DNA from: Marimonas arenosa
Lineage (GTDB): Bacteria > Pseudomonadota > Alphaproteobacteria > Rhodobacterales > Rhodobacteraceae
Direction: 5' to 3'
Length of the DNA stretch: 64,000 bases
NCBI RefSeq assembly: GCF_030848945.1
Contig: NZ_JANHAX010000003.1
Coordinates: 592,427-656,426 of the forward strand
Part shown: positions 8,667 to 18,165 of the stretch, piece after piece
Layout of the letters: each line of letters opens with the position of its first letter
Position numbering within the stretch: position 1 is the stretch's first letter
Notes under the pieces: generated by a model
The model's database searches: none
What the model was told of the DNA's origin: nothing
Seen by the model: the letters and a program-made list of their open reading frames with translations, nothing else
Made by a program: the position numbers and the translations under genes

Positions 8667-9132
8667 GCATCCTCACCATGCCGTCGAACCAGTCGACCTC
8701 GAGTTCGTAGCGTGCCGACCCGCGGGCCAAAATGATGCGTCCGCCCGTCGAGGTGCCGTCAGGATAAAACCGAATGCGCCCGCGGTCATCGTCGATCCGT
8801 TCGCGACGGGCCATCACCAACTCGACGGTCACGCCGCTTGGCAGCTCTGCGTCGCGCGCCTCGCCCGCACCGCGATAGCTGCCGGCGGCAACATCGATCA
8901 GCACCGTGGCTTCGCGGTTGTCCCGCAGGGCGACGCTGCGGGCGCGGCGTAGTTCTCCGCCGAGGTCTTGAGCTGCGGCCTTGACCTCAAGTCCGGGCAC
9001 CACCCGGCCGAGCATCGGAGTCGCCAGCGCCGCGACGAGCGCCATCAGCGTCATCACGACCAGAAGCTCGATCAGAGTGAACCCGTCGGCCCCGCGCCGG
9101 TTTGCGCCTTTTCCGTCACCAGCTCGTGACAT
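8647..9132 (-). CDS. gspH: Type II secretion minor pseudopilin GspH
   Basis: A pseudopilin of about 161 aa. After the signal ADG, FTLIELLVVMTLMALVAALA, it has the GspH/FimT-type region (AAQDLGGELRRARSVALRDNREATVLID in parts) and a strand-rich C-terminus. The frame can extend to 9213, but that would overlap gspG by about 100 bases. The ATG at 9132 gives a 17-base overlap and a normal leader length, so it is preferred. Confidence 0.9.
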   Translation of the reverse strand: MSRAGDGKGANRRGADGFTLIELLVVMTLMALVAALATPMLGRVVPGLEVKAAAQDLGGELRRARSVALRDNREATVLIDVAAGSYRGAGEARDAELPSGVTVELVMARRERIDDDRGRIRFYPDGTSTGGRIILARGSARYELEVDWFDGMVRMHETDAR

Positions 9133-9577
9133 CGGCATTTTCGCCTTCGCCGCCTTCGGCACCATCGGCGCCGAGACTGTAGAGGTCAAACGGTCCATGC
9201 TCTCCGGGCGCACGATACTCGTAGGGACGCCCCCAGGGATCGGTCAGCGCGTCGGCTTTTCGCAGGTACGGTCCATTCCAGCGCTCCGATGCACCTTGCG
9301 GCGCTTCCACGAGTGCCTGCAGGCCCTCGTCGGTGGTTGGATAACGGCCGACCTCGAGCGCATAGAGATCGAGGATCGAGCCCAGCCTGTCGATCTGCAC
9401 GGCTGCGGCATCGCTGCGCGCGCCGCCGAGGTACTTGACGGCCTGGGGCACTGCGAATGCCGCGATCATCGACAGAATCAGCAGCACCACCAGAAGCTCG
9501 ACCAGCGTCATGCCGTGCTCCCGGTTCCGCTGTTCGGTACGATCACAGCTGCGCATATCTTCGTCAGTCTCGGACAT
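9116..9577 (-). CDS. gspG: Type II secretion major pseudopilin GspG
   Basis: The main pilus subunit, about 153 aa. The signal ends in EHG and is followed by MTLVELLVVLLILSMIAAFA (Glu at +5). The body has the classic GspG end: GRYPTTDEGLQALVEAP, WNGPYLRK, DPWGRPYEYR and DLYSLGADG with acidic residues for the calcium site. I prefer the ATG at 9577, which has AAAGGGA 6 bases upstream; a GTG at 9613 is possible. It follows gspF directly. Confidence 0.96.
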   Translation of the reverse strand: MSETDEDMRSCDRTEQRNREHGMTLVELLVVLLILSMIAAFAVPQAVKYLGGARSDAAAVQIDRLGSILDLYALEVGRYPTTDEGLQALVEAPQGASERWNGPYLRKADALTDPWGRPYEYRAPGEHGPFDLYSLGADGAEGGEGENADVTSW

Positions 9578-9609
9578 CGCGTTCCCTTTCTGGTTTCGTC
9601 CCGGCCCGT

Positions 9610-10830
9610 TCACACCGCAAGTTCGTAGGAGCCGAGGATCGCGCCAAGCATGGAGCCGACGATGAACGCGATGATGAGGCCGAGCAGAACAGTGACAGCC
9701 GGTGCAAGCAGCGCAAGAGCCTTTTGGACTTCTCGCTCTACCTCGGTGTCATGGATGTCGGCAACCTGCAGCAGCATCTGGTGCAATTCCCCGCTTTCCT
9801 CACCGACCTCGATAAGCTGAAGCGCCAGCGGCGGGAAAAGTCCGGTTTTCCGCATCGGCGCAGCGAGTCCCTCGCCGCGCGACAACGGCCCGGAAATCTG
9901 ACGAACGGCGTCGGCAAAGGCGCGGTTCTGAAGCGTTCCCGCCGAGATGCCGACGGCTTCGACCAGGACAACGCCATTTGCACGCAAAGTCCCGAGGCTG
10001 CGGCAGAAGCGGGCAGTTTCGATCCGGCGCAGGATGCCGCCGATCACCGGCACGCGAAGCAGCCACGCATCAAAACGTCGTGACGTATCCGCACGCAGAC
10101 CCAAGCTCCGGATCGCGAGCAAAATCGCCAGGAGGCCGGCAAGCAGCAACCACCCCCACTCGGTCACCGCGTCCGAAACCGCGAGAACCACGCGTGTCGG
10201 CAGCGGGGGGGCGACGCCGGTCTCTTCAAACATCGGCCGAAACTCCGGCACGACGTAGACCAGAAGCACGACCAGCGACAGGCCGGTCAGGATCAGCACG
10301 AGCAAAGGATAGGTCAGCGCAGAGCGGACGCTGGCTTTCAAGGCCTCGCGCCGCTCGAGCATGGTGCTGAGACGGTTCAGCACCTCGACCAAAACTCCGC
10401 CTGTCTCGCCGGCTTTGATCATGCCGACGTAGAAGGCTGGGAAAGTCTCAGGCCGGGATTGCAGCCCCGCCGCAAGCGAACTTCCGCTCTGGATGGCTTT
10501 CAGCAGCTCACCTGGCACACCCCGCATCGGACCTTCTTCCAGAATCCGATCGAGCATGGACAACGCGCGGTCAACCGGCAGCCCAGCGCGCAGCAGGATG
10601 GCGAATTCGCGGGTGAACAGCATGAGATCCTTGTCGCCGGCCTTGCGCCGGCGTCGCAGGTCGAGCCGTGACAGCCAGCTTTTTCGCGTTGTCGTGCCGT
10701 CCATGACCTGCAACGGCGCCATGCCACGACGTCGCAAGACGTCAATCGCACCCTGACGCGAGTCCGAGCTGATCTGGCCGGTGACGACCTCACCGCTGCG
10801 TGCGAGTGCCTTGTACTCGAACTCCGCCAA
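9610..10830 (-). CDS. gspF: Type II secretion inner-membrane platform protein GspF
   Basis: A 406-aa polytopic protein. It opens with the GspF signature MAEFEYKALARSGEVVTG and has two T2SSF cytoplasmic helical domains (FTREFAILLRAGLPVDRALSML; FCRSLGTLRANGVVLVEAV in parts) and three membrane segments near residues 170, 220 and 380. It links the GspE motor to pseudopilin insertion. It starts 4 bases after the gspE stop. Confidence 0.96.
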   Translation of the reverse strand: MAEFEYKALARSGEVVTGQISSDSRQGAIDVLRRRGMAPLQVMDGTTTRKSWLSRLDLRRRRKAGDKDLMLFTREFAILLRAGLPVDRALSMLDRILEEGPMRGVPGELLKAIQSGSSLAAGLQSRPETFPAFYVGMIKAGETGGVLVEVLNRLSTMLERREALKASVRSALTYPLLVLILTGLSLVVLLVYVVPEFRPMFEETGVAPPLPTRVVLAVSDAVTEWGWLLLAGLLAILLAIRSLGLRADTSRRFDAWLLRVPVIGGILRRIETARFCRSLGTLRANGVVLVEAVGISAGTLQNRAFADAVRQISGPLSRGEGLAAPMRKTGLFPPLALQLIEVGEESGELHQMLLQVADIHDTEVEREVQKALALLAPAVTVLLGLIIAFIVGSMLGAILGSYELAV

Positions 10831-10834
10831 GGGT

Positions 10835-12550
10835 TCATCCTTTCCCGGTCGACCGGATGACTTCTTCCAGGGTGGTCACGCCTTGGACGACCTTGGCCAG
10901 GCCATCTTCGAACATCGTGCGCATCCCTTCGGCAACCGCGGCCCGGTGCAGTTCCTGGGCTTCGGCATGGCGCAGGATCAGGCTGCGGATATGATCGCTC
11001 ATCGTCAACACCTCGACCAGCATGATCCGGCCCAGATAGCCTTGGCCGCGGCATTCGTCGCAGCCGCGCGCCTTGTACAGGGTGACCTCTCCGCTTTCGC
11101 CGTTGCCGGAAAAGCGCCGCAAGCCGAACTGTTCGATAACCTCGGGCAACGCGGCATAGGGCTCGCGGCAGGACGGGCAAAGCCGTCGCACCAGCCGCTG
11201 CGCGGCAACGCCCTCAAGCGTTGAGGTCAGAAGGTAATCCTCGATGCCCATATCGAGAAAGCGGGTGATCGCGCTGGCGGCGTCGTTGGTGTGCAGCGTC
11301 GACAGCACCAGGTGCCCGGTCAGCGCCGCCTGCGCGGCGATGCGCGCGGTGTCTCCGTCACGGATTTCACCGACCATGATGATGTCGGGATCCTGTCTCA
11401 GGATCGAGCGCAGGACATTCGCGAAGGTCAGCCCGATCGAGGGTTTCACCGGTACCTGATTGACCCCTTCCAATTGGTATTCGACCGGGTCCTCAACTGT
11501 TACCAGCTTCTTGCCCTCTTCGTTGATCGCGCTGAGCGCGGCGTAGAGCGTTGTCGTCTTGCCGCTGCCGGTCGGTCCGGTGACGACGAAGATGCCGTGT
11601 GGCACCTGAAGGATTTCGTCGAGCCGGTCGCGGGCTGGTGCCTGGACGCCGAGTTTGTCGAAATCCAGCGCCACGGCATCCCGGTCGAGAAGGCGCAGGA
11701 CGACCGATTCGCCGTACATCACCGGCAATGTCGAGACACGGATGTCGACGGGTTTTCCGCGCACAACCGTCTTTACGCGCCCGTCTTGGGGCAGCCGGTG
11801 TTCGGCAATGTCGAGGCGGGCCATGATTTTCAGGCGAGAAATCACCGCGGGGCGGAGCCGCTCGGGCAGCTGTGTCGGTTCTTGCAGCACCCCATCGATG
11901 CGGTAGCGGACGCGGAACTCGTGTTCGTAGGACTCGAAATGGATATCCGACGCACGGGCCTCGACCGCGCGGGCGACAAGTGAGTTCACCAACTGCACCA
12001 CGGGTGCTTCGCTGGCGAGGTCTCTCAGGCGTTCGACATCGATATCCTCGCTGTCCGTGTCCGGTGTCGTCTGCGCCGCAACGTCGCCGATTTGGTCGGA
12101 ATAGAGCCGCTCGATCGCACTCTCTATAAGCGCCGGCTCGGCGACCCCGACAACAACGGGCCGTTCCGTCGCCAGCGAGAACGCTTCGATCGAAAAGCTG
12201 TCCAACGGATCGGCCATGGCCACGAAGTGGCCATCGGGTGTGTCCGCGATTGGCAGCATGCGGCGGGTTTTCAGGAACCTTGGGCTGAGGTGCTCGATCT
12301 CGAGCGGTTGTTGCGGGATGTCTGACGACGCGATCAGGCGGAGCCCGAGTTGGCGGGCAATTGCGGCGGCGAGGTCACGTTCCTGCACCAGGCCCAGCTT
12401 GGTCAGCAGGTCGGGAAGATGGTGGCCCGTCGTCTGGTCGAGCAACCGCATCGCGCGGTCGAGGCCGCTGCGATCCAGCTTGCCCGACGCGATCAGCGCT
12501 TCGCCGAGTTCTTTCTGGACGTCATCAATGTTCCTGACTGTCATAGACAT
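10835..12550 (-). CDS. gspE: Type II secretion ATPase GspE
   Basis: A cytoplasmic hexameric ATPase of about 571 aa that powers pseudopilus assembly. It has an N-terminal GspE/PilB domain, then the Walker A GPTGSGKTTT at about residues 325-334, the Asp box and Walker B (DPDIIMVGEIRD), the His box (TGHLVLSTLHTND), and a tetracysteine zinc site (LCPSC with CDEC about 45 residues later). The frame extends to 12685, but the added residues are basic and AT-rich in codon use; the ATG at 12550 has GAGAGGA about 11 bases upstream. It is the first gene of the gsp run and faces the large secreted-protein gene across a divergent promoter region. Confidence 0.95.
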   Translation of the reverse strand: MSMTVRNIDDVQKELGEALIASGKLDRSGLDRAMRLLDQTTGHHLPDLLTKLGLVQERDLAAAIARQLGLRLIASSDIPQQPLEIEHLSPRFLKTRRMLPIADTPDGHFVAMADPLDSFSIEAFSLATERPVVVGVAEPALIESAIERLYSDQIGDVAAQTTPDTDSEDIDVERLRDLASEAPVVQLVNSLVARAVEARASDIHFESYEHEFRVRYRIDGVLQEPTQLPERLRPAVISRLKIMARLDIAEHRLPQDGRVKTVVRGKPVDIRVSTLPVMYGESVVLRLLDRDAVALDFDKLGVQAPARDRLDEILQVPHGIFVVTGPTGSGKTTTLYAALSAINEEGKKLVTVEDPVEYQLEGVNQVPVKPSIGLTFANVLRSILRQDPDIIMVGEIRDGDTARIAAQAALTGHLVLSTLHTNDAASAITRFLDMGIEDYLLTSTLEGVAAQRLVRRLCPSCREPYAALPEVIEQFGLRRFSGNGESGEVTLYKARGCDECRGQGYLGRIMLVEVLTMSDHIRSLILRHAEAQELHRAAVAEGMRTMFEDGLAKVVQGVTTLEEVIRSTGKG

Positions 12551-12882
12551 GACGGTGCCAATCCTCTCGCGCGACGAGCCTCCTAGATCGATAGTGACGG
12601 CCCGGCGCTTCCTCTTTAAGTGGAAAACAAAACGTGTTTCCCGCAAGTTCTCCGAATCGGCAGACCAGTGGCTCTGACGTAACAAGGTTATTTAAATGAG
12701 GTGCCGGTCGGAAGCGATTGATCTGAGTCAAACCTGACATTCGAAAAACATGATAGATTAGCAAAGCAAGGGAGAATTCTATGTGATTCATCAAGACGAT
12801 ACCGCAAATCGCAAGCGTGATTGTCTTCATTTAGTAAACAGTTACTCCAACTGTTTTCGATTGTTCGCGACGGAGGAATGAA
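12551..12882. promoter_or_regulatory. Divergent promoter region between gspE and the large secreted-protein gene
   Basis: About 330 bases, clearly more AT-rich than the rest of the window, serve two genes pointing away from each other. A perfect inverted repeat lies at 12836-12856. GGAGG sits just upstream of the ATG at 12883. No single promoter pair can be named with confidence, but a shared control region for the secretion system and its neighbour is likely. Confidence 0.6.
12836..12856. repeat. Perfect 8-bp inverted repeat, candidate operator or 5' leader hairpin
   Basis: AAACAGTT and AACTGTTT flank a 5-base spacer (ACTCC). All 8 pairs match. The element ends 26 bases before the ATG of the 1233-aa protein and just before its ribosome-binding site. 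It could be a repressor operator or an mRNA hairpin. It is not followed by a T-run, so it is not a normal terminator. Confidence 0.5.
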
Positions 12883-15800
12883 ATGAGACGTAAAACATTA
12901 CTGCTCTGTACCACAGCAGCGTTGCTGCTGGGGACGAGCATACCAATCTACGCCGATGATGGCGACAAGGTACTCAAGCGGCTGACTGGCGGTAATATCG
13001 ACAATCAGCTGACTGTGCTACCTGAAGACGTTTTCGGGGGGCACATCGCGGAGGCGGAACATGCTTACACGGATGTGCTGAAGTTCTTCGTGCCGACGCA
13101 GCGGGCCAGCGGCCTGCAGGAGCCGGTCGAGTACTACGATATCGATGAGAACCTGGTCGAGACTCTCGAGCAGGCAAAACCGCTGGTCAACGTGTTCATG
13201 TACGGGCCGGCGGTTGGCGTGGAGCACACAGCTTTCGCGCACAGCTTCATGGACGCCTTTGCCGGGGTCAGCCTCGACGATGGCGAGACGTGGAAAACCA
13301 CCAACCTCTCACAATCAGCCGACCTGACGTCCTTCACCCTTGGTGGTGGCGGGGAAGGCAGCGGTCACGATGACGACGGTGGCGATGACGATGATCATCA
13401 CGGGTCCACCCTGAGCGTCGAGATCGATGAAGCCGTCTGGCGCGATCACAACAAGAACTTCGGCAAACTGAAGGTCGAGGGGGAAGCTGATCGGCTCGAG
13501 CAGGTTGAGATCATCAACTTCGACACCGGCGAGGTTCTGTTCAAGACGCTGGCGAAGAAAGACAGCGAGTTCTCGGCCAAGCGGAACGTGAGTGTCGACT
13601 CTGCACCCTGCCGCGTCGCGGCGGTTGCGGATGGCGAGACCAGCGCCCCGATTACTGTGGACTACGGTGACGATTCGACCACGCAGTGTATCGGTCTCGA
13701 CATCGCCGAATATCCCGGTGGTGTTTACAACATCGTGCATGCCACTGCCGGTAACAAGGCCATGGTGGCCTGGACCAGCCGGTTCTGCCAACAAGGCCAA
13801 CCGACCTATTCGATGGCGTGGGACGGCGACGACGAGGGTCTGAAGCCTGAACTTCTCGAGCGGCGGGACGCGCTTTCGGCGTATCTCGGCGTCGATATCA
13901 ACGCCGACCTCTACCTGACCGATCTGTTCGGCGTTGCTGGGCAACAAAGGTCGATCAACTTCGCCGACGAAGGCTATCCGCAGGCTGGCGAAGTGCCGTA
14001 TGGCTGTCTGTGGACGGCGCGCGGCGTGCTGCGGGCCGGAGACGATCCGCGCACGACGGAAGTCGAAGCCACGCACATGGTCTGGACCAAGCCCGAGCGG
14101 CTGACGTCTGGCCGGCGCGATCCCAACCGGGTCGAGTTGAGGGCGGTCAAGGATGCCGGCTTCGCGATGACCTGGCAAGAAGACCCCGACGGGCTGCGTC
14201 CCGGTCAGGGCTTAGGCCCGGGCGAAGGCTGGAGCGGCGCGGTTGCGCACAGCAAGACCGACGTCTGGTACAGCTTCCTGCCATGGGAACATGCCGACCT
14301 GGTCGAAAACCCGGACGATCCGGCAGGTGAACCTGTCGCAATGGCCGACCATGACCTCCTGGTTACCGGACGGCCGCAGGTTTATGTGCCTTGGGCGGTT
14401 CCGATGCGTCTGACCAACAACGACAAGTGTCAGGCCGACGAATACGGTCCGGGCCAAACGCCTTCGGAAAACAAGGTCTTCAGCTACTGCAACTATGATG
14501 TGGCTGCAGCTTACGGTCTTCAGGACTTCTGTCAGGATACCGCGCTTGTGCCGCAAGGCCAATCCGGTGCCGAAGGCCTGATCTGCGTCAACGAAGACGG
14601 ACTGCCGAACCTTGCCAACACCGCCTCGACACGGGCCCGCACATCGCTGCAGGGCTACGACTCGGACGGTGACGGCGTGACCGACAGCGCTTGGGTCGTG
14701 GTTGCAACCGAGGAATCGAAAGGCCTCGGCCGGTTCGCATTCCTGCCGGACGGCACGGCGTGCGAAGCGGTACGTGCAGATGATCCTGCCTACGATCCAG
14801 ATTGCAGCGCCGATATCGGCAAGAACCAGTGGTACTTCAGCTTCGACATGGGCGACCCGCAGACTTCCGCGACGTCAGCACATGAAAACGGCCTGGTGCA
14901 GAACCTGGTCAATCAGGGCAACCTGCTCAACCAGCCTGAAGTCGACTGGCGGACCGGTGAGTTCTATCCGGTTCTGAACACCGTCGATATGTGGGACTTC
15001 GGCGCCTATAACTATGATCTCTACAATACCGAGATCGCACGGCGTTCGAGCCTGCTGGTGCAGGGGATCGGCAAAGGTCTTGGTGCGGACACTGGCGTCG
15101 GAGACACCGGTACGCTCGTCATGTCGTCCTGGAAACAGGGTGCGATGCGGCAGGGTGGCCCGGCCGACACGATGTTCCGCCGGATCCTGATCGATGCCGA
15201 GGACTACACTGAAGGCCTCGACGACAACCCCTACGCGTTCACCAACATGGAATGCGAAGAGGTCGGTGGGTCCGGAGGCTGGGCTGAATTCGATGAGCCT
15301 AACCCGTACTATCCTGACGGGGTCTGCCTGGCGCCTGCAACCAACTTGTCTGGCGTCATTCCGGATACCTGCCTGGACAGCGCGACCAACGCTGCGGATG
15401 ACTGCCCGACAGTCGATTTCGCATCGTCGACCTTTGGTCAGCTCGTGTTCCCGCAAAGCCTGGGCGGCCCGATTCTTCAGGGCTATATCCAGGGCGAAGG
15501 TAACACCACCAAGATCCTGACCTGGCACCAGTGCCCGTCGGATGGCGTGCAGAGCGTGGGTGACTTCACGGCCGTGACCTGTGACACAGACGATCGGACC
15601 GACGAGTTCGCCAACCTCAAGGACCAGAGCTGGTACAACCCGCTTGACGTGTCCAAGGGGCACCGCGGCTACCTGGATGGGGACTTTGCAATGTTCCTGT
15701 ACGCCTGGTCGCCGAACTGGCGTCTCAACGCCAAGGGCAACGACCGCTACGACCTGTATGTGCGGCGTTCGTTCGATGGTGGTGATACCTGGACAACGAC

Positions 15801-16584
15801 TCCGGCGTCCTTCACCGCGAGCGACGGCGAGCTCTATGTTGGCGACGGTACGGTTACCTGCGAGAACTATCGTTCGGAGGTGACCCAGGTACCGCAGGCA
15901 GACGAGCCGACGGTGTGTTACGAGTACGGTGCCGGGATTGCGGAGCAAGCACGCAACGTGACGCAGCATAGCCGTATGCGCGTGACCACGCTTGACCCGC
16001 GCTATGCCCCGAGTGCTGCGGCTATCGATCCTGACGCATGTGTCGACGACACCGATCTGACGATTGACACCAGTGTGATGACCTGCCTGGATCCGTCGAC
16101 CGGCGTTGCTGAAGTGCGTGATCCGTCGCGTTACTTCATGGTCTTCGAGACCGGCGACAACAGCACCGTGCAAGTTGGCGAAGCGGAACCGCTCGATCTG
16201 TTCTACAGCCGTGCGGAAAGCTTTGGTGACGACTACGTTGTCTGGGCCGAGACCGACTCCGCAAGTGCGGACGCGACGCTCTGCTATCCGTCTGATCCGC
16301 ACGAGGACGATGGTATCATCGGTACCGTGGTCGAAGGCAGCGGCTTCTGCAACGAGTTCGACCGCGCGAATGCTGGCGGTGACACGCACTCGAGCGAAGG
16401 CGACCTTGAAGCCAAGACCGATGGTAGCAAGCTCTATGCGACCTGGACCCAGTGGGTGTTCGGTGAAGACGGTGAAGAAATCGTCGAGTCGGATGCCATG
16501 GCTCGCCGGATCTGGTGGATCGACGACTACATCTCGTCGGACAACAGCTGGACCCTGCCTGGCACGAACCAGCCGGAGCAATGA
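12883..16584 (+). CDS. Large secreted Asp-box (sialidase-like repeat) protein, probable type II secretion substrate
   Basis: A 1233-aa exported protein with a Sec signal peptide (about residues 1-24, ending in YADDG). Two Asp-box motifs are visible: SLDDGETW near residue 130 and SFDGGDTW near residue 963, the beta-propeller hairpin found in sialidases and related propellers. A Gly/Asp/His linker (about residues 153-172) is followed by an Ig-like strand-rich insertion to about 260. Many paired cysteines suggest disulfides formed in the periplasm, as for T2SS substrates. It recalls the family called choice-of-anchor O, but no membrane anchor, LPXTG or RTX signal is visible at the C-terminus. 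The start has GGAGG 7 bases upstream. Divergence from gspE suggests dedicated secretion. The substrate and any enzyme activity are unknown. Confidence 0.7.
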   Translation: MRRKTLLLCTTAALLLGTSIPIYADDGDKVLKRLTGGNIDNQLTVLPEDVFGGHIAEAEHAYTDVLKFFVPTQRASGLQEPVEYYDIDENLVETLEQAKPLVNVFMYGPAVGVEHTAFAHSFMDAFAGVSLDDGETWKTTNLSQSADLTSFTLGGGGEGSGHDDDGGDDDDHHGSTLSVEIDEAVWRDHNKNFGKLKVEGEADRLEQVEIINFDTGEVLFKTLAKKDSEFSAKRNVSVDSAPCRVAAVADGETSAPITVDYGDDSTTQCIGLDIAEYPGGVYNIVHATAGNKAMVAWTSRFCQQGQPTYSMAWDGDDEGLKPELLERRDALSAYLGVDINADLYLTDLFGVAGQQRSINFADEGYPQAGEVPYGCLWTARGVLRAGDDPRTTEVEATHMVWTKPERLTSGRRDPNRVELRAVKDAGFAMTWQEDPDGLRPGQGLGPGEGWSGAVAHSKTDVWYSFLPWEHADLVENPDDPAGEPVAMADHDLLVTGRPQVYVPWAVPMRLTNNDKCQADEYGPGQTPSENKVFSYCNYDVAAAYGLQDFCQDTALVPQGQSGAEGLICVNEDGLPNLANTASTRARTSLQGYDSDGDGVTDSAWVVVATEESKGLGRFAFLPDGTACEAVRADDPAYDPDCSADIGKNQWYFSFDMGDPQTSATSAHENGLVQNLVNQGNLLNQPEVDWRTGEFYPVLNTVDMWDFGAYNYDLYNTEIARRSSLLVQGIGKGLGADTGVGDTGTLVMSSWKQGAMRQGGPADTMFRRILIDAEDYTEGLDDNPYAFTNMECEEVGGSGGWAEFDEPNPYYPDGVCLAPATNLSGVIPDTCLDSATNAADDCPTVDFASSTFGQLVFPQSLGGPILQGYIQGEGNTTKILTWHQCPSDGVQSVGDFTAVTCDTDDRTDEFANLKDQSWYNPLDVSKGHRGYLDGDFAMFLYAWSPNWRLNAKGNDRYDLYVRRSFDGGDTWTTTPASFTASDGELYVGDGTVTCENYRSEVTQVPQADEPTVCYEYGAGIAEQARNVTQHSRMRVTTLDPRYAPSAAAIDPDACVDDTDLTIDTSVMTCLDPSTGVAEVRDPSRYFMVFETGDNSTVQVGEAEPLDLFYSRAESFGDDYVVWAETDSASADATLCYPSDPHEDDGIIGTVVEGSGFCNEFDRANAGGDTHSSEGDLEAKTDGSKLYATWTQWVFGEDGEEIVESDAMARRIWWIDDYISSDNSWTLPGTNQPEQ

Positions 16585-16626
16585 GTTCTGCTCCAACGGC
16601 AAGACAATGATTGCCGAAAAATACTG

Positions 16627-16659
16627 GATGGGCCGCCTTCGGGCGGCCCATCTGTTTTT
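16627..16659 (+). terminator. Rho-independent terminator of the large secreted-protein gene
   Basis: An 11-bp perfect stem (GATGGGCCGCC with GGCGGCCCATC) closes a TTCG tetraloop and is followed by TGTTTTT. It lies about 43 bases after the stop codon at 16584. This is the clearest terminator in the window and marks the gene as a single transcription unit. Confidence 0.93.
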
Positions 16660-16968
16660 CCGCTTTGTCCTTTTCTTGAGCCCGACCGCAGAACTGCATT
16701 TGATATGAAAGTTTTTGGGATCGCGGCAGGGTCAACACTTCATGCTCAGCGCCTGGATCAGCCTAGCCGGCGTCGGGTCCGACACAGCCCGGGCGGACGC
16801 CCCCCCTGAAACTGAACGAGAATTGGTCTGTGCGATTCGCTGGCCTGCGCGCCCCGGTGATTTCTTGGGCAGACGCGAGCGCGACTGCATGAAAAACAGG
16901 CATTGGACATACATTTTTTAGCTGAGGCGCATGCTGCGGCGGTCTGGGCTGACATTAGCGGCGACGGC
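16660..16968 (+). promoter_or_regulatory. Region upstream of the urease operon, no gene recognised
   Basis: This stretch lies between the terminator and ureD. It has no convincing coding frame. It should hold the urease operon promoter, but I could not identify a nitrogen-control or nickel-regulator site by eye. Confidence 0.4.
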
Positions 16969-17850
16969 GTGGTGAAATCGACGGCGAACCCATTTTGCAG
17001 GACGAGACCCATCAACGCCACGGTCAGGATATCCCCACGGCCCGATTCCGAGCTTCAGCCCCGTGCCCACGGCCATGTCCACCTGTCGGTCAAACGCGAC
17101 GGACCGCGGACGGCGATCGACACGCTACGTCAGGCAGGGTCTTCGAAGCTTCTGTTTCCACGGAGGACCGGGCCGGAGATTGAGGCGGTTCTGCTCAACA
17201 CGGCCGGCGGGGTGACCGGCGGCGACCGGTTCGCGGTCGATATCGAGGCGCAGTCGGGCACCGCGATGACATTGACGACCCAGGCGGCCGAGCGGGCTTA
17301 TGCCGCGCAGCCGGGCGAAACCGGCGTGATCCGGTCGTCGTTGCTGCTGGGTGAGGACGTCGCGTTCAACTGGCTGCCGCAGGAGACGATCCTGTTCGCT
17401 GGCTGTGCGCTAGATCGGTCGCTGGCGGTCGAGATGGCCGCGTCGTCCCGGCTGCTGGTTTCTGAAATCTTGGTCTTCGGCCGCGGTGCGATGGGTGAAA
17501 CGCTGACTTGCGGCACGTTCTTGGACCGAATCGAGGTCCGACGCGGCGGCGAGAAGCTGTTTCTCGACGCGATTGCGCTGCATGGAAACATCGCGGCGCA
17601 TCTGGAGCGCGCCGCAATCGCGGCAGGATCCGGCGCGATGGTATCCGTAGTGTACGTGGCGCCGGACGCCGAGGCATATCTGGGGCCGCTGCGTGCCATG
17701 CTGCCCGAAACCGCCGGGGTCAGCCTGATTGGTGCGGATCTGTTGTTCCTGCGGGCGCTGGCCCAGGACAGTTTTGCGCTGCGCCAGATGCTGATCCCGA
17801 TCCTGGTTCGACTGACGAAAACTCCGCTTCCGAGATGCTGGATGATCTGA
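16969..17850 (+). CDS. ureD: Urease accessory protein UreD
   Basis: A scaffold protein that, with UreF and UreG, delivers nickel to the urease active site. Family landmarks: [47 protein letters not shown] and the end LPRCWMI. The open frame begins at a TTG at 16903, but the conserved domain starts near 17056. I chose the GTG at 16969 (another GTG at 16972), giving about 293 aa. No ATG is available in frame, so the start is the weakest part of this call. The stop is one base before the ureA ATG. Confidence 0.92.
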   Translation: MVKSTANPFCRTRPINATVRISPRPDSELQPRAHGHVHLSVKRDGPRTAIDTLRQAGSSKLLFPRRTGPEIEAVLLNTAGGVTGGDRFAVDIEAQSGTAMTLTTQAAERAYAAQPGETGVIRSSLLLGEDVAFNWLPQETILFAGCALDRSLAVEMAASSRLLVSEILVFGRGAMGETLTCGTFLDRIEVRRGGEKLFLDAIALHGNIAAHLERAAIAAGSGAMVSVVYVAPDAEAYLGPLRAMLPETAGVSLIGADLLFLRALAQDSFALRQMLIPILVRLTKTPLPRCWMI

Positions 17851-17851
17851 A

Positions 17852-18154
17852 ATGAACCTGACCCCGAGAGAAAAGGACAAGCTGCTCGTCGCGATGGCGG
17901 CCGACGTTGCGCGCCGGCGGCTGGCGCGAGGCGTCAAGCTCAACCATCCCGAGGCAATCGCGCTTATCACCGACGCAGTGGTCGAGGGCGCCCGCGACGG
18001 CCGGTCGGTGGCCGACATGATGGAGGCCGGCGCCAAGGTGATCGGCCGCGATCAATGCATGGAAGGCGTGCCCGAGATGATTCACGAGGTCCAGGTCGAG
18101 GCCACCTTTCCCGACGGCACCAAGCTCGTCACTGTTCACAACCCTATCCGTTGA
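17852..18154 (+). CDS. ureA: Urease gamma subunit UreA
   Basis: The smallest structural subunit of nickel urease, 100 aa, full family length. It has the typical start [20 protein letters not shown], then [16 protein letters not shown] [20 protein letters not shown] and the end [14 protein letters not shown]. It follows ureD with a one-base gap. Confidence 0.98.
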   Translation: MNLTPREKDKLLVAMAADVARRRLARGVKLNHPEAIALITDAVVEGARDGRSVADMMEAGAKVIGRDQCMEGVPEMIHEVQVEATFPDGTKLVTVHNPIR

Positions 18155-18165
18155 GGAGTTTTGTC

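Noticed and set aside
14875..16602. 575-codon open frame antisense to the large secreted protein
   Set aside because: Its sequence is a shadow of strong coding bias on the plus strand; it lacks a ribosome site and would run against the clear terminator.
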